Shown here piece by piece: positions 1 to 12,900 of a stretch of DNA of 64,000 nucleotides. The stretch comes from Tubiluchus corallicola (taxonomy: Eukaryota > Priapulida > Priapulimorpha > Priapulimorphida > Tubiluchidae). The position numbers and the translations under genes are program-made. The notes under the pieces are model-generated. The model was not told the DNA's origin and did no database searches. It worked only from the letters and a program-made list of their open reading frames with translations. The DNA lies in contig JAQGDQ010000052.1 of NCBI GenBank assembly GCA_030141605.1, forward strand, positions 620,001 through 684,000. Direction: 5' to 3'. Each line of letters begins with the position of its first letter. Positions within the stretch are counted from its first letter, which is position 1.

Positions 1-619
1 TTGCATTGATACTATGTCAAAAGATTAAGGACAATTGACTTGCAAGGTAGTTGAAATTTAAATTAATGAAATTGAAATAAATAATAATAATTGGCATGTG
101 AGTAAACGTACAAAAGACAATACAAAAATAATAACTGCTTAGGTAATTTTAGTGGTTGGCACATGTTCATCAATATAAGTAATCAATATAGAATGTTGAC
201 ATGAATGGTTCATATGTCGAAAAAATTCGCTAGATAGTTTATATAGTTAGGTTCTCTCCTTCCTTGCCCATGGTGAGGAAGTGCAAAAGGTTTACACAAT
301 AAACACACTGAAAATGAGAGGCATGATACTAAAAAAGTTGTATGAAGCGATAATTTGACACATTGTAACAGTATGACATTAGTATTCATACTAATCTGAT
401 GTAGTAAACAGCTTCTAGAACATTCAATATAGCAACACATAATATAGATGAGATGAGTACTGTATGAAACATAATTCATACGTTTCATTATCTAGATAGC
501 ACATTGGTCCTGCATGGAGGAACAATGCGGTCCAGATCTCTAGGCCTAAATGCAATCAAAGACAATAAACAATTTGCATTTCAATTGACCGAAATACTTC
601 AGATACTAGCAAGGAGGTC
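1..619. other. 3' flank of the mesothelin-like gene
   Basis: AT-rich sequence downstream of the presumed stop codon. No open frame resembling a known protein and no clear repeat seen. Probably 3' UTR followed by intergenic sequence. Confidence 0.4.
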
Positions 620-917
620 CTAGGTAGAGGAAGCTTGGAGAGTGGTTTTAACTCCATGGGTTGCAAGTGCGTCTGACGTGTTTGTGGAGCAGGTGGTGAT
701 GGGTTGGGATAGTGTAGAAACTTCGTGAACATCACGTCGGCCATCCGCCATGGGTTCGGAAATGCGGAGCATAAAGTTTGGTTTGCGCTTGCAGTAAATG
801 AGTCCAGCGAATATAGTAATGATGACACCAGCAATCAAGAGGGGTAGTTTGCAGTTTAAGTGTTTTAGTTTTAGTTTAGTTTGATGTACTCTCACATTGC
901 ACAAATCAAGAATATCA
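620..917 (-). CDS. Probable last exon: transmembrane segment and cytoplasmic tail
   Basis: A minus-strand frame with about 20 hydrophobic residues (LPLLIAGVIITIFAGLIYC) followed by basic KRKP and a Ser/Thr-rich tail, stop at 622-620. It is placed as expected for the membrane anchor after the Thr/Ser stalk. Acceptor choice is open: TTTCAG at 918-919 is the stronger site but leaves the wrong phase for a direct join to the previous exon; GAGAG at 889-890 gives the right phase. An unseen small exon between 1 and 6.8 kb is the alternative. Confidence 0.55.
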
Positions 918-3900
918 CTGAAAGCAAGGTTCCAACAGAAAGATGCATCCTCTATCTGCACACTGATGTAAAGAAAATGACGATCTACGTCACATTTTTG
1001 AAAAAAAATAATACAACCGACGAAAGTTGAGCGTTTTACTGTAATATTTACATTTTCGCTCTGCGTGAAGTAATTGCTTTTATGTACTGCTGTGCGACAC
1101 TAGATAGAATCAAGTAAGTTACCGTAAAACAAATAATATTTTGAAATTCACTGCAAAATTAAAAACGCATTGTACGACAAGGCGTTTGACGCCATCATTT
1201 TGTAGCTTCTGCGTTTACTGCCAACTGGTGAACTCTAGGGGCGGTTTTGAGTGATTGAACGAGTTACGAAGCTCAGCGGCCTTCCCACCTCTCTCCCGAA
1301 AGTGACCGTCTACTGTTACAGACAGGGTGCAGTTGGGCTGGAAAAAATTCGTCTAGAAATGAAATATTGAGAAACGGCGGGAAGTTGAGGGTTCCGCCAT
1401 TTTTATTTTAAATATTTTATTTCAGAAAATATAACTGGAAGAGATGATAAAACACAGTGATTAGATTAACAGTTGTTGAGAAATAAACTGTATTAATTTT
1501 TAGCATTCACAGTCATTATGTAAATACTCCTACGGACTAAAATTTACGTGGAGCACTGGTAGGAAATATCAAGGGCATAACACTTCCAAGCTTAAAGCTT
1601 TGATGAAAGCGTCTGTTTGTTTAAGCTTGTCTACTTGTGTGATCAAGCAGTGTTTTTTTTATAAAAAGCTTTACAACCTCGCCCAAGTAATAAATTTTAA
1701 AAATTTTGTTTCGATTTTTCTATCACTAGAGATAGGTTAAGCGGTTTTAGGCATAAGTAGTGTGGTATGTCTCTTTTCAGGTGATTTAACTGCCCATTAA
1801 TTGGGCAGTTAAGTCCCCAGCGCCGCGAAATGCAGTGGTCCCGGGTGGAGGTATTTCCTGTGTTTTTTGACTAATTGAGGGTAATTTGGGGATTATACTG
1901 GAGCTTTGAATCTCCTCGTGGTGGTGGCACGAATTAGGTACATGCCCGGGGGGGCCTAAGGACCCCGAATTGGGTAGCGAACACCCCCGCACAGCTGGAA
2001 TGCAGTGCTCCGGTAACGGCTAATTGGGGATTAGCCTGCGCGCCGTTGACTAACGGAATTGCACCCACAATGAGTCTATTGAAATTGATAATACCATAAT
2101 TACCTCACGCCGTCAACAGTTGCTGGTGGTGGTCATCATCATCAAGGATATTAACTGAGTAAATGAGTAACTGCCTGCTTTATTGTTTAAGACTTCATTG
2201 AGATTTATAAAAACTGACCAGAAAAGAAAACATTTTGCTTAAATGTGGGTAGGTTTCTACAAGTGTGCTGCTCATAATCATGACAATTGTCACGAATTCC
2301 GGTGAGCTCAACTCTGCCGCTAGGCCCCAACTATTGCTGACCAAACCAGACTACCTTATTCTCAAAAACCTATGCAAACCATTTAGAGGTGCGCTGGCTG
2401 TATTTTTACATGCAAGTTAACCTTGAAACATTTACACTTGCTAATTCGGGCTTAATTATCCGAGGTTATAAATTTCTTCTCAACTCAACTTAAAGCAGGG
2501 CCACGTGATCGGCCTAGCATAGTTAGGTTAATTTGTCACTTTTAGTGTAGTTGTTTTTATCGAACCTGCAAAGTCAAACTAAACTAAACTGCGTATTTTA
2601 CTGATAGCAAAACAGTTTAATCAGCAACTGATGAACGTAAGCGTTGTGCATTTTCTCGTAATTCTATAATAGGGGAAACTCTATAATAAACATGTTTTAT
2701 AATAAACAAAGCTAGATGATACATTTCCACTAACCCACTTGCTTTTTCAATCAACAACAATAAAGTCTAGAACCATACTCATGTTTTTCCCGCTAACTGC
2801 GGGAATTTTTTTTAACAACAGTATTAGATGTCAGGCAAAGCGCATCCTACAGCTGCAGTCCCGAAAGTACTGATGTTAAAGAAGCTTTGCAGGGGTCACG
2901 CTCGCATGAATACGGTTCACGGATCACGTACACAAGCAGAAACGCCCAGCCTTTTTAATAAAAACTACTGTATTGTTATTGTTATAGCATCTCTGCTATT
3001 GCATAGGGTCTTTGCTTTTGCACAAAAGCACAATTTAATGAATAATTGCAATATCAAATACCAAGTAAAAATGTAATACAAAATAATTTTATTCATGTTA
3101 CTTTATGAAAAGTTACAAATAATTGCTCTCACAAGAATGTTAGCTGTAATAAAACGAAAACAAGATGTTTTGTAAAAATGTGCAAATAACTGGGCTGTAA
3201 ATTGAATAACTTTTTACAAAATTTAACATTCACACTGAAATTTTAACAAACTTTTAGTCATAACTGTTAACTACTTTCCTTTTTTTGTAATTTTCCTTTT
3301 TTCAGAGAGTATATATAGTGTAAAAGATAAATAAAACAGGTAAATAAAAACACTATAACTTAAGTTAAATCACTAAAATAAAAATTCAGTTCAGACAGAA
3401 GTTGCCTTCGTCATAAGTCGAAAAAATAAATCTAAATACTTGGTAAAGAGATACGGCATCCCGGCAAATAAAATAAATAATGGTCTTACAGATAAAACTA
3501 AAAATTAAAATATAGGAAATAAATAATAAAATTATACATAAAAGGCTAAAATAACATGATCAGCTATAAGGAGTTAAGAGTGAAGATTGCTGCTGTCAAA
3601 AATACCATGACTGCTGCACTATATCGGCAAATACCTGTAAAAAATGTCACAGTTTGTACTTTGCAGAAAATGGATAAAGCATGTAATAAAACTTAAGTTC
3701 GTTTGTAAATCAAAGTAAAATGCGTAACACATTTTTAATTTTTGCTCCTGCCAAATTTGATCAGTGCAAATGCCTTAAAAACTTCTGTAAATATTTTATA
3801 AATAATTATGTTTGTCAGCGAATATTTAAGAAACTCGTGAAATTTGCAACATGTTCTTGATTCTGATAGAATAATAAAATAATGTTCACTTGTGCCATTT

Positions 3901-6900
3901 ATGTTTCAAATTCCAGTTACAATTAAACTATTCAAGTTTTGGTTTTACATTATTTAAAAAAATAAAATATTTTTAGTCAAAAATGCACGCATATTTAGTG
4001 ACGATTTGTCATTTGTTCCAAAAAATGTGTGAGTATTATGCATCGCTAAAAAAATTAAGTAATTTAAGAACATGTTTAACCACTAAAGTAATATTATTCG
4101 CTACTTAACAAAGTGGTAATGAATCCAAGTCTAAATGTGTGGTGTGCAGTAATATGTGGCACGAGATTGCATGCAACTAGCTTGTGTGTGTCTGTAATAA
4201 TATGGCTCACTGACCAAGTTCACAAATGCTGGATTACAGGTTCAGACACTAGATGTCGGCACTTGTATTACATAGTACAAATTTCAATCACACAGACATT
4301 TAGGAGGAGAATCAGTCTGTCAGTTTAGTTTGTAGCTCAACTCCATAGATTATCTAGCACATATGAGTTTGGTAAAATTTGTGAGTCCTCATTTAAAATC
4401 AACTTGTTTTGGGTCTGCGTGACAACAATCTGAGATTGCAGTAATACTTGTGGCCATGAAGCATCCACTCATCGAATCAAGTACTGGCACAGCAGAAAAA
4501 GTTGAGGCTGTGAAATACAAATATGTGCAGAATGCTACAGGTAAAACTAAAATAGCAGACTGAAAAAACGAACATAAAATGCACTTATGTGATAAATGTG
4601 ACAGAAGTGCTCACAAAAAAGATGAAAAATGTCCTGCCAAAACGGTGTAGGAAACATGGTCACTGGGCTATAGTGTGCAAGAAATTGAGAACACGAAAGA
4701 CGATTCTTCATGATACTACAAAGCTATAAGAACATTACAAAACTTTCAACCAAACAAGAAAATCATAGTTCAGGACAATGATGGACTGATTACTGACCCA
4801 TATCAACAGGCGCAGGCCATTGCAGAGTTTTTTCAAAATGTATTCATTGATAAAAATGCAAGAAAAATTAACAAAGCTGAACCTCATCGCATGAACATAC
4901 CTTTTAAAACAGATGAAGGTAAATCTGCAGCTAGGTCAATAAAGAACAACAAGAGTCCAGGGATTGATGAAATAAATGCAGAATTACTTAAATGCGGAAC
5001 AGATGCACTTTATAAATCAATAGCAACAATATTAAACAACATTGTTGAAACAGGAATATTTCCAAAAGATCTTTAAAAAGGCATTCTTATACTTCAGCCA
5101 AAACCTGGAAAAAAGAGAGGACCAATAGTAAATTGAAGACAACTGATGCTGTTAACCATAATAAGAAAAGTTCTAGCAATATGTATGTTCAACAGAATCT
5201 ATGACAGACTGCATCAGTGTATTCCTAAAAGTCAAGCAGCTTACCAACCTGGAAGAAATACAAAAGAACTTGCTCAGAAATGCAAGATACCAGCAGAAAG
5301 GGCCATCTCCTTGGCAGATTATTTAATATATATATTATTCATGGACATGTCCAAAGCATTTGACTCAGTTCGAAGAAAGACACTGCTACACTACTTACTA
5401 GAAATACTTAATCCTGATGAAATTCGTATCAATATTATTGGAAGATCTTCTAATTAGTGTTAGATGTGAAGGCGGACTGAATGATTCATTTTCCACGAAT
5501 AAGCGAATGCCTCAAGGAGATTGCCTAAGTCCTGTTCTCTTCATTTTTTATCTAGCTACAGCATTAATGGACAGGAACAGTACACCCACAAAAGAACTTT
5601 GCGACCACAATTATACAAATCTGTATCCAGAAAAGCTACCACCTGGAACAGAATTAGAACACAATTATGCTAATAAAACGAGATTCCCTACAACCATAGA
5701 CTTGCAATATGCTGATGATACTGCATGGATAGCAAGAACCAAAGATGAAATAGATGAAGTCAAAATCAAAATAGAAACAAATTTAAAAGAAATGGATCTC
5801 ATACTAAATAAAGATAAAACAGAAGAGTATCACATAAAAAGGAATGGAGATGATGCGTGGAGGAAATGTAAGTACTTAGGCAGTCTTCTAGCAACAGATG
5901 AAGATATATCAAAAACAAAATAGAAAATTAAGAATCTTTGTTGCACTTGTGGAAACTGTGTTTCTCTGTAACTCAGAATTATGGACAATTAAAGTACAAT
6001 ACGAATCAGAAATTAAAGCATTTCAAAGAAGAACTACAGGAACATTTTAGGAATAAAATGGCCAAACAAAATGTCAAACCGGGATCTGTATAATAAAGTC
6101 AAAGCAGAGGAATGGACAATTAAAATCAAAAGAAGAAGATTAAGATAGATAGGACATGTTACACGACTACCAGATGACAGTCCATTAAAGTTAGCTTTCA
6201 AAGAAGCACTGCAGAAAGAAAAAGAAAACGCAAGGAGCACAGCTGCTGATTTATATCAATTTCATCCAAAAAGATCTTATCAAGTCACCATCAACACACC
6301 ACTCTGTTTCCTCAAAGGTCGTACGCACACAATAAAGCTGAAAGAGAATCCAGAACCACATACAACTTTAGCATGTTCTGATTGCTTTCAAACCACTGCT
6401 AAGCTAGAGCAAATGGAAGCATTAGGCGTTGTACAGAAAGTCCATTATACCATTTTCAGCTGACATTATAAAGAAATCACAATGTCCAAAAAACAATGCA
6501 AGGTGCTGTTATTGTTTTTCAGAACAAATTAAAGGTTTATATTTCAATGTAACAGCTTTTAGAAAAGCCTGCTTGGGCTAATTTTAAAGCTTTAGTTAGC
6601 ATAGTGATATATGTCTAAATGCACATGTTTTTAAATTTCGGGACAGTTTTTAAGGTTTGTCAAATAACTACACAAATGAGCGTAATCTTAAGATGAGTGG
6701 AGACACGTGTTCCTAAAACTAAACCTAGCAGAAAATTTATCCGTGTTAGTATCTCATTAAACCTCCAAAGTACGAAAAGCTGTAAAAAGTTTTTTTCACC
6801 ACACCCTACTGTAAATTGTTAACTGTATATGCTATATATAGCAACAGAAGTTAGTACCTGTACTATCAGTTATCACAGTCGTTGTTTTCTCAGTCATATC

Positions 6901-9900
6901 TGAGGTCTTCGTGACATCTGACATTGTTGTATCCGATGTCGTTGTATCTGAGGTCACCATATCATCCGAAATCGTCGTATCCGAGGTCATATCTGAGGTC
7001 ATACTATCATCTGAAGTCATATCTGTTGTCATATTTGTCATATTCATATCTGCACGAGGAGGTTTCACAGCTCCAGCAGGTGGTATTTTACCCGTTGTTT
7101 TTTCATCTGTAGTTACTTTTTTCCGAGTAGTTGGTGTGCCTTCCCATAAGTCATCCCAGCGAGTAGTCTGAGTGGAATGTCGGGATGTTGTAGCTGGGCC
7201 AGCTGTCTTGATTACAGTTTGCTCAGTACTCATGACTTGATCTGTCCAATCAAATCTACTTGCTTCCCTGCTAGGTGCCTCAGTAGGCCATTCTGGAGAA
7301 GTTGCAATAAAATTTGTTGATGTTTCTCTGGATGGAATGACAGTAATTGTACTTCTTGTTGATGACTCGGCAGAAGTAACTTCCCCGCCAGACACATCAG
7401 TGCGTGATGCAGTTTTCCCTTCTGCTGTTGTGTTGGGCATCACTGTTGTATTAAACAAACTAGGTCCCTCCCCTTCTACTTCCACACCTCCTTCATCTAT
7501 ATCATCGATTTCTTCTTCCACATCAGGCACACCAGGTATTTCCTCCTCTTCACCCGTCGCTCCGACTTCTTCTCCTCCCGCCATACCTGGCAATACCTCT
7601 CCTTTACTTGGATCTGACCAATTTCCAGAAAGTGCCATTTTTTGCTCGTCATTTAGTAAGTCTTGCTTGTCTGACAGAAGACGTATAACCTCAGATGGAA
7701 ACTCGCTTAACTGTTGTGGTGAAAATCCCTGCATTCAGAAAAGTGGTAGTAAATCACCTTACCAATAAAAACTATGCAAAAATATATTTCAAAGAATAGG
7801 CTAAATAGTACTGCAAGTCTTGCAACTTCTCACAAACCACTTTCCACACATATTTTCTCTAAAAAAAGTAACCAACAGTTAAGGCAAAAATATGTCATGT
7901 TCAATGGATACAGTTTCATTAATCAACAGAGTAGAACCATCCCTAGGGCACTTAGATTGACTGTATCAGAACAACAGCCATAAAGATCATCTATGCAGGC
8001 TTATAGGACTGAAAGCCTTTCACACATGGTTTACGTGTTAAGTGAAATGATAATAAAGTTACAAACTAAAAATGAAATAGCTTTATATTTTCAGTTGAAG
8101 TTGAAAAAACTGACTAAAGATACCTTAACAAAAATCAATGTTCTAGCTGATGAAAACAAAAAAGTTCCAGTAGGATTAATGAAATAATTATTAAGTTCCT
8201 AATTTTTTGCACATTTACAACCGGCTTCAAATTTGTAGCTGGCTGTTGTATGTAGCAAAATAAAACATAAAATCTCAACTAAAAACCATTATATTTTTAC
8301 GTGCTCTTAGTAACTTATAATCTGTAAATATTTTAGTTGTCTGGAGAAATTTTTTAGACTTATCTTGATTGTAATTTGTGTAAGGTAACATTCTTGCTCC
8401 TGTGATTTTATTTACATGTATTTTAAACTGCATAAAGCCGACAAGCTATTACCAGAGATCAAGCTTAATGCATTATATTAATATACTAATTAAAACAAGA
8501 ATTATATTTGGTGGCCTGCATTTCACCATATATGTATTAAAACCAATGTTGCAGTTTCTCTGAAATGTATGTACATGTAGTGTGCATATAAGGAATTGTT
8601 AATGTATTAAAATAAACGAAGACAACTAGCTTTCTTGGGTAACTTTACTTTACTAGTGATGGGACTAATTGCAACTTAAATACAGTTATGCTGATGATTA
8701 ATAAAGCAAAACACGTGTGACTATGTGTATCTGCAAACTTACTCGAACTTAAGCACATCATGAGCATGTGACTAGGAGTCACCGAGCTGGTTAGTTGGTT
8801 ATTGCATTCTCACAATGTTGTAATCATAAGAAATTAGAATATACACGCTGTGCATGTGTCTGATGCACGAGTCATAAAATCGTTGCATAAGATATTTTGA
8901 AAGCCTATTTGTCTGACAGATGCGAAAGACTTCAGCAAAAATTGCACCCTGCAGATAGGACTTTATTGTTACTATCTTCAACATGTTGACTGATGTGCTC
9001 TTTGATTTACCTAACCTTAAACTATATTTTTGAATTTTAATTAATTCTTTTCATATAACCTGTGCATAAAGATCAGGCCTTAAACACTACTATCAAATTC
9101 TACCTAAAACATACAGAATTGTTCTACCTTTGTAACAACTGAAAAAATTCTTAGTAATTGAAAAAATTTGCGCGGATTGGTAAAATGCCACTGATTCACA
9201 TCCTCATTAAGCATCACTTACCAAAAACGCATTTTTAGTCTTATTATTTTACGTTTGAAACTTTTATTTATGCTTTTGTTTAGGTAATGAAGTGTGAGCT
9301 GCAAATACTCTTTAAACTTGACTCAGCGTTACTATACTTGTTGAAACGACCTGCAGTTAAAATAGCTGCACCCAACAAACATGTTGAGAGATTAAATTTT
9401 CAAATTTTATACAGTGCTGCTGCTAAAACATACTTTGTGCGCAATAATGCAGGATAAAAATGATTCAACATTTCAAAGTGAATTTTCCTGCTTTTACCCA
9501 GGTAAATAGTTTTCTGGTGCTTCGAAGAAAAAATTTGTAAATGTAATATGTAACTTACGTGCAATTTTTTTGTGATTATCATGTTGAAATGATACATAAA
9601 TGCCATTTTCTTTCAGATAAATTAGTGGATAAGTACAAAAGAGTACCTTGGTATGGAAACCAATAACATTTAGTGATGTTTATATTAAACTTTCAAGATA
9701 CTTACTCTAAGCGTTTCAGGTGACATTACTACAGCAGTAGTTGGCTTCAGCTCATTTAAAGCATCTACAGGCAGCTTTGACGCTTCTTCTTCAGTGAGAG
9801 CCCCTAGCAACATAATATTAGGTAATTATTATTGGTTTTTGATTCAAATATTCCTACTTGATTGTCAGTGTTTGTATTTTAGAAGGCACTGTACTTTTGG

Positions 9901-12900
9901 TGGAATCTTCTAGCAACAACTATACAGTTTCAATCCACAGCAAGTTCTTTAACGCAATAAACTAAGTTGCAAATGCGTGTTTACTTTTCAGAGATAAACA
10001 TGCATTTTATGAGAATATTATGTGCTGGGTAGAAACTTAATTTTTAGTTCTGAGTTTCTCCTTGAATTTGAACATTATTTTCCTACTGTTGATAATTAAT
10101 TTTAAGTAATTAAAATTCTGCATATACAGCAGAATCTTATTTGAAATCAACTGTTTTTGTTTTTTGTTGCTTCTCCAATTTTGAAATCATAATAACTTCA
10201 AAACTAAAACAGCTAAAGTTATGAAACTTATAGGGTAAACACCTGAGGATGGAGGACTAACATTGGTATAGTGACCTCAGCTCAATGGGGGGTCAGGGAC
10301 ACTGGACATCGGTTGGTTTTTCCTTTGTCGCTCAACTCCTCGTAGGGCTTCGAGTTTAACTCAAAATTTTTTTCACGGGTATTTAGGTCCTAGTGAGGTA
10401 GGACCTGTGCATTAAGTATTTTTTGAAAACTTGAGTCTAGGGAAGTTCTGAGTTAGGAACCAAAATGTGAAAATTGGGGCAAACAGTTTTGTCACTCAAC
10501 TCCTCTTACAGTTTTTTACTAGTAGTCAATGTATATGAATGAGTGGTTAGTCGGTGGGTGCAGATGTGCATTAAGTATTTTGTTAAAAGTGCACATGGCC
10601 ATTACACGTGACATAGGTAGGTACCTAATATAGGTAAGCAGAAAATGGTAAAAGAATGGTGACTGCTGAATCAAAGGTTCACAGAAGTAGAACCCAAAAT
10701 GTGAAAATTAGGGCAAACAGCTTTGTTATTCAACTCCTTTTACAGCTTTGGACTAGCAGCCGATGTTATTGCACATCTAAGTAGGCGGTCGAGCACAGCC
10801 ATTTACTAAGGTTTTTTGAAACGTGGGTGTGGCCAGGTTACGTGACATAGGCGAAAGTGTTAAAATGGGATTGCAATAAAATGGATTTCCTAGGTAATGT
10901 AGCATGCAGAAGTCAGCAATAGCTAAATTATGATCTTGCAACAAAGATCAAGTCAGCAAAGATCAGTCAGCAGTTGCAATTTTGGTCATAATGTAGAATC
11001 TTAAGTTTATGACTTTCTAGTTGACAATGTTTCTGACGTGGTCAGAAACTGCAGATTTTACAAAGAATAATTACAGAATTAGGCTTTGAAAGAATGCCAG
11101 CCAGCCCTTTGTTTGAAATTTCTAATTCAGATTTTATTGATATACATTGCTTGATTACATAGGAACTGAATTTCACAATGAAATCTCAACTTTAACGCTT
11201 GACCCGTGTGAGTCAGGAATCAATCTCATTGTAACTTATACTATTTGATTCGTCTCACTGAGCCATTTCATTTTATATGTCACAATCTAGGTTTGAACGA
11301 CATTTGTCAGCTCCACCATTATTATTATTATTGGACACTCAATGCATTTCAGTTCCCGACACTCGTTTTTCGGTTTTTGACTCCTTACTAGGGTCAGAGA
11401 TCAACCGAACTCTCACATAACTTATATAATTCAGTTTGTCTCATCGAGACATTTCAGTTGATATAGTACAAGTTAGTTCCCCTTGACAATGGATGGCATT
11501 TGTTTCCTTGACGCCTATTTTCCCCTTTGAGTCATAGCTTAACGATTCTCATTGAAAAATTTTTCCCCTCCAAATGACTCATATTCTGCCGCACCAAGGA
11601 CTCAGCCACAGGTAAACGCATGCCAAAAATTGTAGCCCTAGCTAAAAACTATAGAAGCACATGGAGCCTAAAGAAAAATAAATAAAACCTGCTCGCTCCA
11701 TGACTCTTGACTTGGCAATTCGGGTCACTTGTATGCAAGATTTTCTTTTCCCAGAGAGTGTACCCTGTATGTTTTGTGTTCACCCAGCATGTAAAAGGTC
11801 ACAAAATAGGGAACACACCAATTTTGCATTTTGGGCCCTCCAATGGACATTTAAAATTTGCTAGCTTTTTATAACCCCAGATGAACTTCTATGCCACAGT
11901 ACCCAAATCTTGTTAAAAAACAATTTCGAAAAACCGAAAGCTCTAGGTGGAGTTGTGACCTAAGGAAAAATAGACCTATGCTCAATGCCCTTCCACTCTT
12001 GACCAGATGTCAGAGGTCACCAAACTGTTGTTCATGCTTCACTCAGGGCTACCCACCTATGAGTTTTGTGACCCTAGCTTGTAAACGTTACAAGTTATTA
12101 AGCGTTAGGTTTATGGAGAATGAATATTAATAAAGTAACTAGTTGACAATGTTTCTGACGTGGCCAGAAGCTTAAAATTTTGCAAAATTGGGCCTTAAAA
12201 AAACAGCCTTTGGTTTGAAAATTATAATTTACATAATTTTCAAACATAATTACATAAGATGATTCCCTTGATTACATAAGAACTGCACTTCAAAATGAAA
12301 TCTCAACTTGTAACTTGTTAACACTTGACCCGTGGGTCAGGGATCAATCAATCTTAGTGTAACGTATACGATTCGATTTGTCTCACTGAGACATTTCGTT
12401 TAATATATTACAAACTAGGTACACCTCCACCCCTATTTTGCTTTAGTGGGGTCGCAGCTTAACAAATCTGATGCTTTTCTTTTGTTATGCTGCAAGATAT
12501 TTGCTCGACGCAATGCATTTCAGTGCCTGACCCCCATTTTTCGGTTTTTGACCCCCTACTAGACCTAAAAAATACAAATCTCTTTATACCGCCTACTTGG
12601 GACAAAAAACTTGGTGTTATAGCGAGTTTGGCATTATAAAGAGGTGTGTTGAATTTTGCTATAGACAAATCACTAAACAGTCAGGGGAGTCACAATTTAC
12701 ATTACGAAGCCAAAGTTTAGCTCGAATATCAGTGTGAAATGGTGAGCTTACAGATTTGGTGTAGTAGGTTAGCAAGTAGGTTAGCAAAAACAAGGAAAAA
12801 AATGGTGAGCAAATATTGTTAAAAAATTATCATTGAATTAAAAGTAGGAATATTTATTACAGAACTTAACTAGTTCATTCATGCTGTTTATAGAGAATGG

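Noticed and set aside
6911-7768. Plus-strand open frames over the Thr/Ser stalk
   Set aside because: They are antisense shadows of the minus-strand exon at 7728-6858; their valine/serine-rich content mirrors its repeats.
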